A DNA stretch of 19,578 nt from Actinomycetota bacterium (GTDB lineage: Bacteria; Actinomycetota; Actinomycetes; Nanopelagicales; Nanopelagicaceae): the NCBI GenBank assembly GCA_026392775.1, contig JAPLBK010000117.1, positions 1 to 19,578 of the forward strand, in the 5' to 3' direction. Each line of letters begins with the position of its first letter. Within the stretch, counting starts at the first letter, position 1. The notes beneath the pieces are model-generated. The model did no database searches and was not told the DNA's origin. It saw nothing but the letters and a program-made list of their open reading frames with translations. Both the position numbers and the translations under genes were made by a program. Shown one piece after another: positions 6,072-12,396 of the stretch.

Positions 6072-7085
6072 GTGGCTGGAATCAAGGAAGTTGCAGAGGA
6101 AGCCGGGGTCTCCACGGCAACTGTTTCACGCGCCCTTCGCGGCCTTCACCATGTCAATGACTCCACGCGATCAAAGATTCTTGCAGCTGCCGAGAAGTTA
6201 AATTATCCGCTTACACCTATCAAGGGCAGTACCGCCTCTGGGCGAACAAATAGCGTGGGAGTTGTAGCACCTTATATTTCCCGTTGGTATTTCTCACAAG
6301 TAATTAGCGGTGCAGAGCAGGCATTGCGTGAAGCGGGCCTTGATCTTCTTCTCTATAACTTCAGCCAAATGAAGGGCCGCGAGAGATTATTTCAACACCA
6401 GTTACTCAAAGGCCGCGTTGATGCACTCATTGTTATTAGCTTGCCACCAACGGTTGAGGAATTTGATTCCATGCTCAGCCTTGGAATTCCAATTGCCTTA
6501 GTTGGTATGGATCATGAAAAGTGTGCCTCTGTAAAAATCGATGATATTGCTGGCGCTCGTTCTGCGACTCAACATTTAGTCAATCAAGGACATAAGAAAA
6601 TCGGATTAATGTCAGGGCGTCCTGATGATCCATTTAACTTTAGCGTTCCACAAGATCGGCGCAAAGGATTCATGCAAGTGTTAGCAGAAAATGGCCTTGA
6701 GTGGTTACCTCAAAGAGAAGTCCATGGTGATTTCACAATGCATACCGCTGCCCGCGCAATGGATGATTTATTAGCTCGCCCTAACCGACCAACAGCTATT
6801 TTTTGTGAATCTGATGAGATGGCCATGGGAGCTATGCAAGCACTTCGCAGGCATGGGCTAAAAGCTCCAGATGATATTTCTATTGTTGGATTTGATGGTC
6901 ATGAGATGGCAGAGTTTTCAGAGCTAACAACTATTGAACAGCCCGTACAATTGATGGGTGAAATGGCGGCGTGGTCGATTATGGAGAGATTACGAAAACC
7001 AAATATAGATCCACCATCATTAGTACTTCCAACAACTTTGGTAGTTCGAAACTCAACGCGCCGCATTAGCCCCGAAGAGGCGTAG
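6072..7085 (+). CDS. LacI-family transcriptional regulator
   Basis: This 337-residue repressor-type regulator has the usual family length. The helix-turn-helix is at the extreme N-terminus (IKEVAEEAGVSTATVSRAL), with the hinge helix region around AAEKLNYPL. From about 60 it has a periplasmic-binding-like effector domain: NSVGVVAPYISRWYFSQVISGAEQAL, DALIVISLPP, HKKIGLMSG, PTAIFCESDEMAMGAMQAL, DDISIVGFDGHEMAEF and TTIEQP. It probably controls the adjacent genes for the broken PatB/MalY lyase, an FAD oxidoreductase and a trans-sulfuration enzyme. LacI proteins usually sense sugars or nucleosides, and no sugar enzyme lies beside it, so the effector is unknown. A two-tier hairpin spans its stop codon. 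Confidence 0.92.
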   Translation: MAGIKEVAEEAGVSTATVSRALRGLHHVNDSTRSKILAAAEKLNYPLTPIKGSTASGRTNSVGVVAPYISRWYFSQVISGAEQALREAGLDLLLYNFSQMKGRERLFQHQLLKGRVDALIVISLPPTVEEFDSMLSLGIPIALVGMDHEKCASVKIDDIAGARSATQHLVNQGHKKIGLMSGRPDDPFNFSVPQDRRKGFMQVLAENGLEWLPQREVHGDFTMHTAARAMDDLLARPNRPTAIFCESDEMAMGAMQALRRHGLKAPDDISIVGFDGHEMAEFSELTTIEQPVQLMGEMAAWSIMERLRKPNIDPPSLVLPTTLVVRNSTRRISPEEA

Positions 7086-7115
7086 TTTTAGCCTCTTTCG
7101 CTAAATGAGCGGGGC
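7069..7115 (+). terminator. Two-tier stem-loop across the LacI-gene stop codon
   Basis: Inner stem AAGAGGC (7075-7081) pairs with GCCTCTT (7091-7097) around a nine-base loop. Outer arms GCCCCG (7069-7074) pair with CGGGGC (7110-7115). The inner stem includes the last coding bases, and the stop (7083-7085) lies in the loop. Only a short TTTC follows the inner stem, so this is a weak intrinsic terminator at best; partial read-through or mRNA end protection is also possible. Confidence 0.4.
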
Positions 7116-7119
7116 AGGG

Positions 7120-7125
7120 TAACCT
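7120..7125 (+). promoter_or_regulatory. Candidate -10 element upstream of the broken PatB/MalY gene (TAACCT)
   Basis: TAACCT is 7 bases before the ATG at 7133, which has no Shine-Dalgarno. The spacing matches the leaderless pattern seen at other starts here. No strong -35 is present (TTTCGC 18 bases upstream is poor). Confidence 0.28.
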
Positions 7126-7132
7126 AGCCGCT

Positions 7133-7998
7133 ATGCCTGATAACAATGTTGTTGCACCCGCACTGAGTGAGCTTCTGACACATAGCTCTGAAAAATGGCG
7201 AGGATTTCCTGCAGATGTTCTGCCACTGCCTGTTATGGAGATGGATTTTCCGATAGCGCAACCAATTCGTGACGTGTTAATCGAGATGGTGAATCACTCA
7301 GACCTTGGTTATTTAGGACCAGTTCCTGAGTTAGCCGATGGCTTTGCCACATTTTGTGCCAAGCGCTGGGGCTGGGAGATAGATAAGTCGCAGGTAAGAA
7401 TTGCAGCAGATGTTGGAGTTGGTTGCGTTGAAGTTTTGCGCGTCTTTACTAAGCCAGGTGATCGCATACTTATTAATTCACCGGTTTTTTATCTATCAGT
7501 GAAGCTGCTCGAGAAGTAGGTATTGCCGTAACTTCTGCCTCTAAAGGGTGGAATATTGCAGGTCTTAAGTCAGCTTTAATTGTTTCCCAAAATAAGGTAA
7601 TCGATGAAGTTTTAGCGTTAATGCCACTGGCTGTTAAATTTCGCTCTTCCATTCTTGGAGCTTTTGCATCGGCTGCAGCATTTAAAGATGGCGAAGTCTG
7701 GCTGGATTCAGTAATTAATACATTGGAAGAGAATTCAATAATGGTTCGCGATTTACTCAGTGCCAAATTACCTTCCGTAAAAACCCATTTACCTCAGTCC
7801 AGCTATGTTGCTTGGCTGGACTTATCAGCGCTAAATCTGGGCGAAAACCCTGCCCAAACACTATTGGAGCGCGGCAAAGTGGCTTTTAATGCGGGGCATT
7901 TATATGGTGCTCAAAGCACACAGTTTGTGCGTTTGAATTATGCGACTAGCCCAACAATTCTGACTGAGGCGATAGATCGAATTGTGAAATCTTTGTAG
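7133..7998 (+). pseudogene. patB: PatB/MalY-type PLP C-S lyase (aminotransferase class I/II) with internal deletion and frameshift
   Basis: The first 119 codons encode the N-terminal part of a PatB/MalY cystathionine beta-lyase (FPADVLPLPVMEMDFP, LGYLGP, INSPVF) and then run out of frame to a TAG at 7517-7519. A second frame (reading from 7486) gives FLSISEAAREVGIAV, the PLP-lysine motif TSASKGWNIAGL, and a normal C-terminus of about 150 residues ending at 7998. In MalY-type enzymes about 95 more residues lie between these points, including the NPHNPTG and SDEIH blocks whose Asn and Asp hold the cofactor; all are missing. The two frames meet in a run of six T at 7485-7490. The remnant cannot make a working enzyme. 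It is either a real pseudogene or an assembly collapse. Two shorter open frames (7133-7519 and 7621-7998) should not be annotated as separate proteins. Confidence 0.85.
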
Positions 7999-8000
7999 TG

Positions 8001-9512
8001 ATGCACTATGACGTTGCAATTATTGGTGGGGGTCATAATGGCCTTGTTGCAGCAACGTATTTAGCTAAAGCTGGCAAATCTGTAGTAATCCTTGAAGCTA
8101 ATGCAGAGGTGGGCGGAGCAACAACGAGTGTTCGAGCATTTCCCGAATATGACGCCATGCTCTCTCGCTACTCCTATTTGATTTCACTTCTACCTGATCA
8201 AATTGTGAGTGATCTGGGCTTAAATTTTGAACGCATTTCTCGGACTGTTTCTAGTTACACCCCTTACTCTCGAGGCGGTAAAGACTCTGGGCTCTATGTT
8301 GCGCGCCAGTGGGATAAAGCAACAGAAGATTCATTTAATGAGTTAGATCCAACAGGTGCTGAGTGGGTGGCTTGGCAGGATTTTTATAATGAAATTGCTC
8401 AGTTTGCACTCAAAATTGCACCTTCTATGCTCCACCCCTTAAAGAGTCGAAGTGAATTGAAGGCAGAGATTGATATGCCTCAAGTGTGGGATTACTTGAT
8501 GGAGCGCCCTATCGGTGAAGTAATTCAAGCACGCTTTAAAGATGACGTGGTTCGTGGAGTAATTCTGACCGACGCACTGATTGGAACTTTCGCTTCAGCC
8601 TATGAAATGCAAGCAAATATCTGCTTTTTGTATCACTTGATTGGAAACGGAACTGGTGAGTGGAAAGTTCCACGGGGCGGAATGGGAGCTTTAGTTAAAG
8701 AGTTAGTGCGTGTGTCAACTGCAGCTGGTGTGGAGATAAGGGTTAATTCTAGAGTTTCATCGGTTACTACAACTGCAGATAATGCAACTCTTACACTAGA
8801 AGATGGAACAACAATTACTTCTAGTTATGTATTGAGCAATGCTGCCCCACAAGTCCTGGCGCAGCTACGTGGTACAAAAGCACCTGCCAGCCTTGAAGGC
8901 TCACAGATGAAGATAAATATTTTATTAAAGTCATTGCCTGAGTTGAAATCTGGAATAGATCCACGATTAGCTTTTGCTGGAACATTTCATGCCCATGAAA
9001 CTTTTGCAGAGTGTGAATCAAGTTATTTGGATGCCAAGGCTCATAATGTGCCAGGAATGCTTCCTATAGAAATGTACTGTCACACCTTAACTGATCCATC
9101 CATTCTTAGCGTTGAACTACAAGAGCAGGGATATCAAACTCTCACACTCTTTGGTTTACACACACCAGCCGCCCTCTTTGATGCTGACAATGAAGCCGCT
9201 AAAGCTGCTGCACTTACAGCCGCCCTAGCCTCAATTAATCAGTATTTAGTTGAACCCATTGAAAATATAATCGCTGCTATTGAAGTTAAGTCACCGTTGG
9301 ATATTGAGGGCGAAGTCGGTCTACCCCGCGGCAATATCTTCCACAAGGATTTGAGTTTTCCTTTCCGTGAAGATAACCAGAACATACGTTGGGGAGTGGA
9401 AACTGATGATTCCCGCATCTTTATTTGTGGGGCAGGAGCTATTCGTGGCGGTGGCGTAAGCGGTATTCCCGGCCACAACGCAGCAATGGCAGTGCTAGAA
9501 GCATCGGCATAG
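8001..9512 (+). CDS. FAD-dependent oxidoreductase, CrtI/PYROXD2-like family
   Basis: This 503-residue protein opens with a Rossmann FAD-binding motif, DVAIIGGGHNGLVAATYLAKAG (GxGxxG-type at 9-14), and the acidic strand end VVILEANAEVGGAT typical of the phytoene desaturase/amine oxidase superfamily. The C-terminus has the second FAD motif, IFICGAGAIRGGGVSGIPGHNAA. The middle block PRGGMGALVKELV is also shared by the family. Close relatives are annotated as NAD(P)/FAD-dependent oxidoreductases related to phytoene dehydrogenase or PYROXD2, with unknown substrates. No carotenoid genes are nearby, so a carotenoid role is not supported. ATG 8001 is preferred, with GTG 7998 overlapping the pseudogene stop as an alternative. 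It sits between two genes for PLP C-S enzymes. Confidence 0.82.
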   Translation: MHYDVAIIGGGHNGLVAATYLAKAGKSVVILEANAEVGGATTSVRAFPEYDAMLSRYSYLISLLPDQIVSDLGLNFERISRTVSSYTPYSRGGKDSGLYVARQWDKATEDSFNELDPTGAEWVAWQDFYNEIAQFALKIAPSMLHPLKSRSELKAEIDMPQVWDYLMERPIGEVIQARFKDDVVRGVILTDALIGTFASAYEMQANICFLYHLIGNGTGEWKVPRGGMGALVKELVRVSTAAGVEIRVNSRVSSVTTTADNATLTLEDGTTITSSYVLSNAAPQVLAQLRGTKAPASLEGSQMKINILLKSLPELKSGIDPRLAFAGTFHAHETFAECESSYLDAKAHNVPGMLPIEMYCHTLTDPSILSVELQEQGYQTLTLFGLHTPAALFDADNEAAKAAALTAALASINQYLVEPIENIIAAIEVKSPLDIEGEVGLPRGNIFHKDLSFPFREDNQNIRWGVETDDSRIFICGAGAIRGGGVSGIPGHNAAMAVLEASA

Positions 9513-9521
9513 GATGAGCAG

Positions 9522-10577
9522 ATGAGCAAAAAGATTGAAACAAGTGCGATTACTGCTGGACGTCCGCCGATTACACCCGATGCACCACTAAATCCTTCTA
9601 TAGTTTTAACATCAACTTTTCATTCGGGTGGACCCATTGGTTATGGTCGTTACGGAAATCAAACGTGGACTGCATTAGAAGAAGCAATCAGTGAGTTAGA
9701 AGGCGGACAAACTCTTGCATTTTCCTCTGGCATGGCAGCTATCAGTGCTGTCTTTTCGATTCTTCCCGTCGGAGCGCCAATCGTTGCTTCTAATCAAGGC
9801 TATAGCGGTGTGATGAGCCTGCTTAATTCTTTTCATGCAAGTGGCCGGTTAGAAGTTAGATTTGTAGATGTAGTCAACACTCAAGAAGTAATCGATTCTA
9901 TGAAGGGTGCTGCGCTCATCTGGCTTGAGTCTCCAACTAATCCATGCCTAAATGTTGCTGATCTTCCAGCGCTAATTGCTGCAGCTAAGAAATTGGGAAT
10001 TGGTGTGGCGGTAGATAACACTTTTGCAACCCCACTTGTGCAAAATCCTTTAGCGATGGGTGCTGACATAGTCATGCACTCTGTTACTAAGTTCTTATCT
10101 GGCCATAGTGATGTGTTAATAGGCTCGCTCTCAACCAATGATCCAGCCCTCTATAAGCGTCTGCATGATTCACGCAGTTTTAATGGCTCTATCCCAGGTC
10201 CATTTGAAGCCTGGCTAGCTCTGCGAGGACTTCGCACATTCCCGCTTCGTTTTAACAGATCACAAGAGAGCGCTAAGGAGTTAGTACAGCGACTCTCGAG
10301 CCATCCAAAAATTACACGTGTTCGCTACCCAGGTTTTGGTGCCATTGTCTCCTTTGAAGTAGATGGAACTGCAGAGCAAACCCAAAAGGTCTGTGATTCA
10401 TCAACATTAATTGCCCATGCCACCTCTTTAGGTGGTGTTGAATCATTGTGGGAGCGCAGACGACGCTGGCCCATTGAATCTCCAACCGTTCCAGAGCAGC
10501 TCATTCGTTTATCTGTGGGCTGTGAGCATGTTGATGACATCTGGGACGACATATCTAGGGCCCTTAACGCTATCTAG
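9522..10577 (+). CDS. Cys/Met-metabolism PLP enzyme (cystathionine gamma-synthase/lyase family)
   Basis: This 351-residue fold-type I enzyme of the trans-sulfuration family contains YGRYGNQTW (PLP phosphate contacts), SSGMAAI, Tyr94 in [19 protein letters not shown] (Asp165) and the Schiff-base lysine in [12 protein letters not shown] (Lys190). The C-terminus has the substrate block ([21 protein letters not shown]). Cystathionine gamma-synthase, gamma-lyase and related lyases cannot be told apart reliably from sequence. It is shorter than the usual 380-400 residues: after VRYPG it goes straight to FGAIVSFE, omitting roughly 15-20 residues that usually lie there. The ATG at 9522 follows an AGGATGAG-type site nine bases after the oxidoreductase stop, so the two are co-transcribed. 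Confidence 0.85.
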   Translation: MSKKIETSAITAGRPPITPDAPLNPSIVLTSTFHSGGPIGYGRYGNQTWTALEEAISELEGGQTLAFSSGMAAISAVFSILPVGAPIVASNQGYSGVMSLLNSFHASGRLEVRFVDVVNTQEVIDSMKGAALIWLESPTNPCLNVADLPALIAAAKKLGIGVAVDNTFATPLVQNPLAMGADIVMHSVTKFLSGHSDVLIGSLSTNDPALYKRLHDSRSFNGSIPGPFEAWLALRGLRTFPLRFNRSQESAKELVQRLSSHPKITRVRYPGFGAIVSFEVDGTAEQTQKVCDSSTLIAHATSLGGVESLWERRRRWPIESPTVPEQLIRLSVGCEHVDDIWDDISRALNAI

Positions 10578-10580
10578 GGC
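10552..10580 (+). repeat. Pair of 10-base direct repeats at the end of the trans-sulfuration gene
   Basis: TATCTAGGGC occurs at 10552-10561 and again at 10571-10580; the second copy contains the stop codon (10575-10577). GCCCT (10560-10564 region) can also pair with AGGGC of the second copy. It may be a weak 3' hairpin or a small duplication; no function is evident. Confidence 0.35.
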
Positions 10581-10599
10581 AGGAAAGTGCAATAGAGAG

Positions 10600-10605
10600 T
10601 ATTTT
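10600..10605 (+). promoter_or_regulatory. Candidate -10 element of a leaderless transcript (TATTTT)
   Basis: TATTTT lies exactly 6 bases before the ATG at 10612, which has no Shine-Dalgarno in the usual place. It would start a new transcript for the small membrane protein, its neighbour and hpf. No clear -35. Confidence 0.35.
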
Positions 10606-10611
10606 TATCGT

Positions 10612-10761
10612 ATGGTCAAAGCCTTTCGACGAATCATCGCAGCAGTAACTGTTGCTGTGTTGGCTTTTCGCGCCGTGGGCTCTTTTCTTTCATGGATAGA
10701 GCAACAAGAAGACTCCACTGCATCTACGTGGGTCGATGAAGATGAGTTTGAAGATGTCTGA
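10612..10761 (+). CDS. Small single-pass membrane protein (49 residues), unknown function
   Basis: This short protein has a basic N-terminus (MVKAFRR), one hydrophobic segment (about 8-27, IIAAVTVAVLAFRAVGSFL) and a strongly acidic tail (EQQEDS...WVDEDEFEDV). By the positive-inside rule the N-terminus would be cytosolic and the acidic tail outside. The frame is open upstream into the previous gene, but the ATG at 10612 is the sensible start. Its stop overlaps the next start in ATGTCTGA (10754-10761), the same kind of 8-base coupled overlap as between the two pilus genes, which supports real translation. I do not recognise a family. Confidence 0.6.
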   Translation: MVKAFRRIIAAVTVAVLAFRAVGSFLSWIEQQEDSTASTWVDEDEFEDV

Positions 10762-11137
10762 TTCAACATACGTTGCAGGAACATGCAACATAGGACAAAA
10801 AGAGATTCGTAGAAGGCAGTTCGTTGCACTTGTTGGCCTATTTTTCTCTGCATCATCTTTGGTTGCAATGATTTCTGTGAGCGCACCTACAGGAGCGCGA
10901 GTGGGAATATTTTTACCTTTAATGGTGGCAGCAGTGGGATATGTTCAATCCCGCAGTAAGTTTTGTCTTGCCTATGGCTTTGCTGGCACATTCAATTTCG
11001 GCAAACTCGGTGATCTTTCCCGAGTGAGTGACCCACAAGATAAAGCAGCTGATCGCGCCACAGCGCTAAAAATTCTTGGCAAATCATTCTTGCTCGCCTC
11101 TATAGCAACATTGGTGGTTTTAGTACTACCCTTCTAA
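10754..11137 (+). CDS. Membrane protein with CNIG and FCxxYG motifs, unknown function
   Basis: This 127-residue protein starts MSDSTYVAGTCNIGQKEIRRR, followed by about three hydrophobic segments (about 23-43, 50-66 and 109-126). Two cysteines stand in conserved-looking blocks: Cys11 in GTCNIGxxEIxRR and Cys71 in QSRSKFCLAYGFAGTFNFG. I recall similar 'CNIGPxEIxRR' membrane proteins in scattered bacteria and archaea without an assigned function. The two Cys motifs suggest a redox or metal role, but that is inference. ATG 10754 is preferred over 10736 and 10742 because it gives the compact coupled overlap with the preceding gene and starts just before the conserved block. hpf begins two bases after its stop. 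Confidence 0.65.
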   Translation: MSDSTYVAGTCNIGQKEIRRRQFVALVGLFFSASSLVAMISVSAPTGARVGIFLPLMVAAVGYVQSRSKFCLAYGFAGTFNFGKLGDLSRVSDPQDKAADRATALKILGKSFLLASIATLVVLVLPF

Positions 11138-11139
11138 GC

Positions 11140-11478
11140 ATGAAGATACAAATTCATGCACGTAATGCCGAACTTGCCGAAGATTTTAGAGAGATAGCAC
11201 AAGAGAAATTAAATTCCATGGAGCGCTTTGGTGTGGTCATTGACCGCGTTGAAGTAGAGATACTTCATGAAACCAATCCACGTTTAGGTAAGCACTCACA
11301 CCGAGTGATTGTGACTTCTCATGGTGCAGGGCCATTGCTTCGCGCCGAAGCTAGCGAGTTCAATGATTTGGCTGCCTTTGATGGCGCAATGAAGATCTTT
11401 GATATTCAAATCCGCAAGATTCATGAGAAAAGTAAAGATCGAAGTCGAGAAACGTTGAGAGATAAAGAGATTATCTAG
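11140..11478 (+). CDS. hpf: Short-form ribosome hibernation promoting factor (HPF/RaiA family)
   Basis: This 112-residue protein has the S30AE/YfiA fold pattern: MKIQIHARNAELAEDFREIAQEKL (strand-helix), the RVEVEILHETNPR strand, SHRVIVTSHGAGPLLRAEA, and the helix YDAI-like DLAAFDGAMKIFDIQIRKIHEKSKDR. It would bind the 30S subunit at the mRNA/tRNA channel in resting cells. It has only the N-terminal domain; the C-terminal dimerisation domain of long HPF, common in Actinobacteria, is absent. The protein is followed directly by its stop, and no remnant is seen because the terC gene overlaps its last four bases on the other strand. The start is two bases after the preceding stop with no Shine-Dalgarno. 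Confidence 0.85.
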   Translation: MKIQIHARNAELAEDFREIAQEKLNSMERFGVVIDRVEVEILHETNPRLGKHSHRVIVTSHGAGPLLRAEASEFNDLAAFDGAMKIFDIQIRKIHEKSKDRSRETLRDKEII

Positions 11479-11486
11479 ACAATCTC
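11467..11486. other. Small hairpin spanning the convergent hpf/terC stops
   Basis: GAGATT (11467-11472) pairs with AATCTC (11481-11486) around an eight-base loop that contains the shared stop CTAG. The stem is short and lacks a T run on either side, so it is a poor terminator, but it is centred on the stop overlap of the two genes. Confidence 0.25.
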
Positions 11487-12380
11487 ACTGCCATCTTTTC
11501 TAGTTACAGTCAGGCTGGCCACAGTAGTAATAACTAAGCTGGCAACGATTACACCCAAGCTAACTTCCAGGCTGACTTCAGGGATATGAACTCCGGCAAT
11601 CTCATCAATTCCAATGCCATGAAATGCTTCCATAATCATCTTGATACCAATAAAACCTAAAATAAATGAAAGTCCTTTGGACAGGTATACCAAGCGGGCC
11701 AGTAGACCCTCGAGCAAGAAATAGAGCTGGCGCAAGCCCATAAGGGCAAAGACGTTAGCTGTTGTGACAATGTATGGATCTTTAGTTAAGCCAAAAATCG
11801 CAGGGATTGAATCAAGTGAAAAGACTAAGTTCGTGAGCCCAAGTGCAACTAAGGCGATTGCAAAAGTACTAAAGCCACGCTTTTTAAGAAGGGAAACAAC
11901 TTTGCCTTCTTTCCATTCTTCATCTTCACTCTCTTTTGCCAACTGCCAAGCGGTATAGATCAGGAATATCCCAAAGAGGAAGAAGATGCTCGCAAAGCGT
12001 GAAATCAAAGCAGCACCGAGGGGGATTAAGAGTCCACGGATTGCAATTGTGAGCATGATGCCTAACAAGAGGACTAATTGCTGAGCCTCTTTTTGCACCT
12101 TAAGACTTGCCAAAATAATAATGAAAACAAAGATGTTATCGACTGATAATGCATATTCAGTTAACCAACCAGCAAAGAACTCTTTCTGACCTTGTTCACT
12201 TGACCAATGAGGTAGTAGGGCTCCAAAGACGATGGCAGTTGCAATATAGAAAACTGTCCAAAAAGTTGCTTCGAGCATGGATGTTGCCTTATTGCGTCGA
12301 ATCACCGCAATTCCTAAGTCAAAGAGAATTACTGCAGCAAGTACTGCACTTGTGACTATCCAAGTGGTGGTTGATTCCAT
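11475..12380 (-). CDS. TerC-family integral membrane protein
   Basis: This 301-residue protein has about eight or nine membrane segments and the two TerC hallmarks: an acidic EYALSVDNIFVF motif (Glu75, Asp81, Asn82) and the second FSLDSIPAIFGLT motif (Asp190). A cytosolic charged loop (about 149-169) separates the halves. TerC/Alx proteins are linked to metal (manganese) export and tellurite or alkaline-pH phenotypes. Calling this a manganese exporter is plausible but unproven; no yybP-ykoY riboswitch is visible. The ATG follows the alpha-glucosidase stop by 16 bases with no clear Shine-Dalgarno, so it is likely the second gene of that unit. Confidence 0.9.
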   Translation of the reverse strand: MESTTTWIVTSAVLAAVILFDLGIAVIRRNKATSMLEATFWTVFYIATAIVFGALLPHWSSEQGQKEFFAGWLTEYALSVDNIFVFIIILASLKVQKEAQQLVLLLGIMLTIAIRGLLIPLGAALISRFASIFFLFGIFLIYTAWQLAKESEDEEWKEGKVVSLLKKRGFSTFAIALVALGLTNLVFSLDSIPAIFGLTKDPYIVTTANVFALMGLRQLYFLLEGLLARLVYLSKGLSFILGFIGIKMIMEAFHGIGIDEIAGVHIPEVSLEVSLGVIVASLVITTVASLTVTRKDGSEIV

Positions 12381-12396
12381 GGGCGCAGTCTGCCAG

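Noticed and set aside
7621..7998. A separate small gene starting at ATG 7621
   Set aside because: The same frame continues upstream through the PLP-lysine motif to the T run at 7485-7490, so this is the C-terminal part of the broken PatB/MalY gene.
8001..9512. Carotenoid desaturase/ketolase role for the FAD oxidoreductase
   Set aside because: Only the general FAD fold supports it; no carotenoid genes are adjacent and the neighbours are C-S PLP enzymes.
10605..10886. A 93-residue minus-strand frame opposite the small membrane protein genes
   Set aside because: It is antisense to two coupled plus-strand genes and has no recognisable features.
11479..12380. A manganese (yybP-ykoY) riboswitch controlling terC
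   Set aside because: Only 16 bases separate terC from the upstream glucosidase gene, which leaves no space for the element.
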